From NCBI GenBank assembly GCA_002412555.1, contig DHVH01000018.1, positions 1 through 14,535 on the forward strand: a stretch of 14,535 nucleotides of DNA, read 5' to 3'. The position numbers and the translations under genes were made by a program. The notes under the pieces were generated by a model, which worked only from the letters and a program-made list of their open reading frames with translations, searched no databases and was not told the origin of the DNA. Shown one piece after another: positions 14,356 to 14,535 of the stretch; the first letter of the stretch is position 1; every line of letters begins with the position of its first letter. The stretch comes from Marinilabiliaceae bacterium UBA5213 (GTDB lineage Bacteria > Bacteroidota > Bacteroidia > Bacteroidales > Marinilabiliaceae).

Positions 14356-14535
14356 TTATATCCAAGGCCTACATGACCAATTATTCTGGATCCCACCAAA
14401 GACCTTTAAATCCTCAATAGCCAAACGATCGTCGAGGTGGCTGCCAAAATGGGCCCTGACAATTTTAAAATCCTCATCAATAAGGAAGTCGGCTGGCATA
14501 AGGTTCAGACTGGCATCCTTATCATCAGGTAAGTC
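14356..14535 (-). CDS. C-terminus of a probable peroxiredoxin/thioredoxin-like protein (5' end outside window)
   Basis: An open frame enters from the right edge and ends at TAA (14358-14356), giving 59 residues. The block MPADFLIDEDFKIVRAHFGS, then HLDDRLAIEDL, resembles the C-terminal half of AhpC/TSA or thioredoxin-fold redoxins, where a PADFLID strand and the following turn precede the last helix. The peroxidatic cysteine region is outside the window, so the function cannot be confirmed. It is co-directional with the outer-membrane protein gene, 61 nt away. Confidence 0.55.
   Translation of the reverse strand, partial: DLPDDKDASLNLMPADFLIDEDFKIVRAHFGSHLDDRLAIEDLKVFGGIQNNWSCRPWI

Overview
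The window comes from a member of the Bacteroidota. The evidence is a set of Bacteroidota-style promoters (TTTG, 21-nt spacer, TAnnTTTG-like box), the general lack of Shine-Dalgarno sequences, A/T-rich intergenic DNA, and the protein families present (SatD-like, DUF3307, short MenE, Bacteroidota-type CrtB/CrtI/CrtD). A pigmented, menaquinone-using marine or anaerobic lineage (Marinilabiliales or Cytophagales type) would fit, but rank below phylum cannot be fixed from the sequence alone.

Layout. (1) 1-2736, minus strand: a thiamine operon read from a recognisable promoter through a TPP riboswitch into thiS, thiC and a thiE/TenI-like gene that runs off the left edge. (2) 2807-5450, plus strand: a divergent unit preceded by an unusual array of alternating TATAGG/CCTATA half-sites. 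It encodes a SatD-like protein whose N-terminal part looks like a class III nucleotidyl cyclase domain and whose C-terminus looks like a helix-turn-helix, then a DUF3307 membrane protein (ATGA overlap), then menE of menaquinone synthesis. (3) 5478-10408, minus strand: carotenoid tailoring genes in the order crtD (1-hydroxycarotenoid 3,4-desaturase), cruF (1,2-hydratase), a PlsC-type acyltransferase, a GT2 glycosyltransferase (ATGA overlap), and a TPR lipoprotein. (4) 10603-12939, plus strand: the carotenoid core genes crtI and crtB, divergent from crtD across a 194-bp region carrying a TTGTTTAAT/ATTAAACAA inverted repeat. (5) 12936-14294, minus strand: an Omp85/BamA-superfamily outer-membrane barrel whose stop codon overlaps the crtB stop codon. 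(6) 14356-14535, minus strand: the C-terminus of a probable peroxiredoxin/thioredoxin-like protein.

How the genes work together. CrtB makes phytoene and CrtI desaturates it. CruF adds water at a psi end to give a tertiary C-1 hydroxyl, and CrtD desaturates C-3,4 of the hydroxylated end. The GT2 enzyme and the acyltransferase probably add a sugar and then a fatty acyl group, as CruC/CruD do in green sulfur bacteria and CrtQ/CrtO in staphylococci. The cluster therefore predicts an acylated carotenoid glycoside. No lycopene cyclase, ketolase or ring hydroxylase lies in the window, so the product could be acyclic unless a cyclase sits elsewhere. The least explained parts are the SatD-like cyclase/HTH protein with its half-site array, and the acyl-glycosyl carotenoid cassette with its attached TPR lipoprotein.
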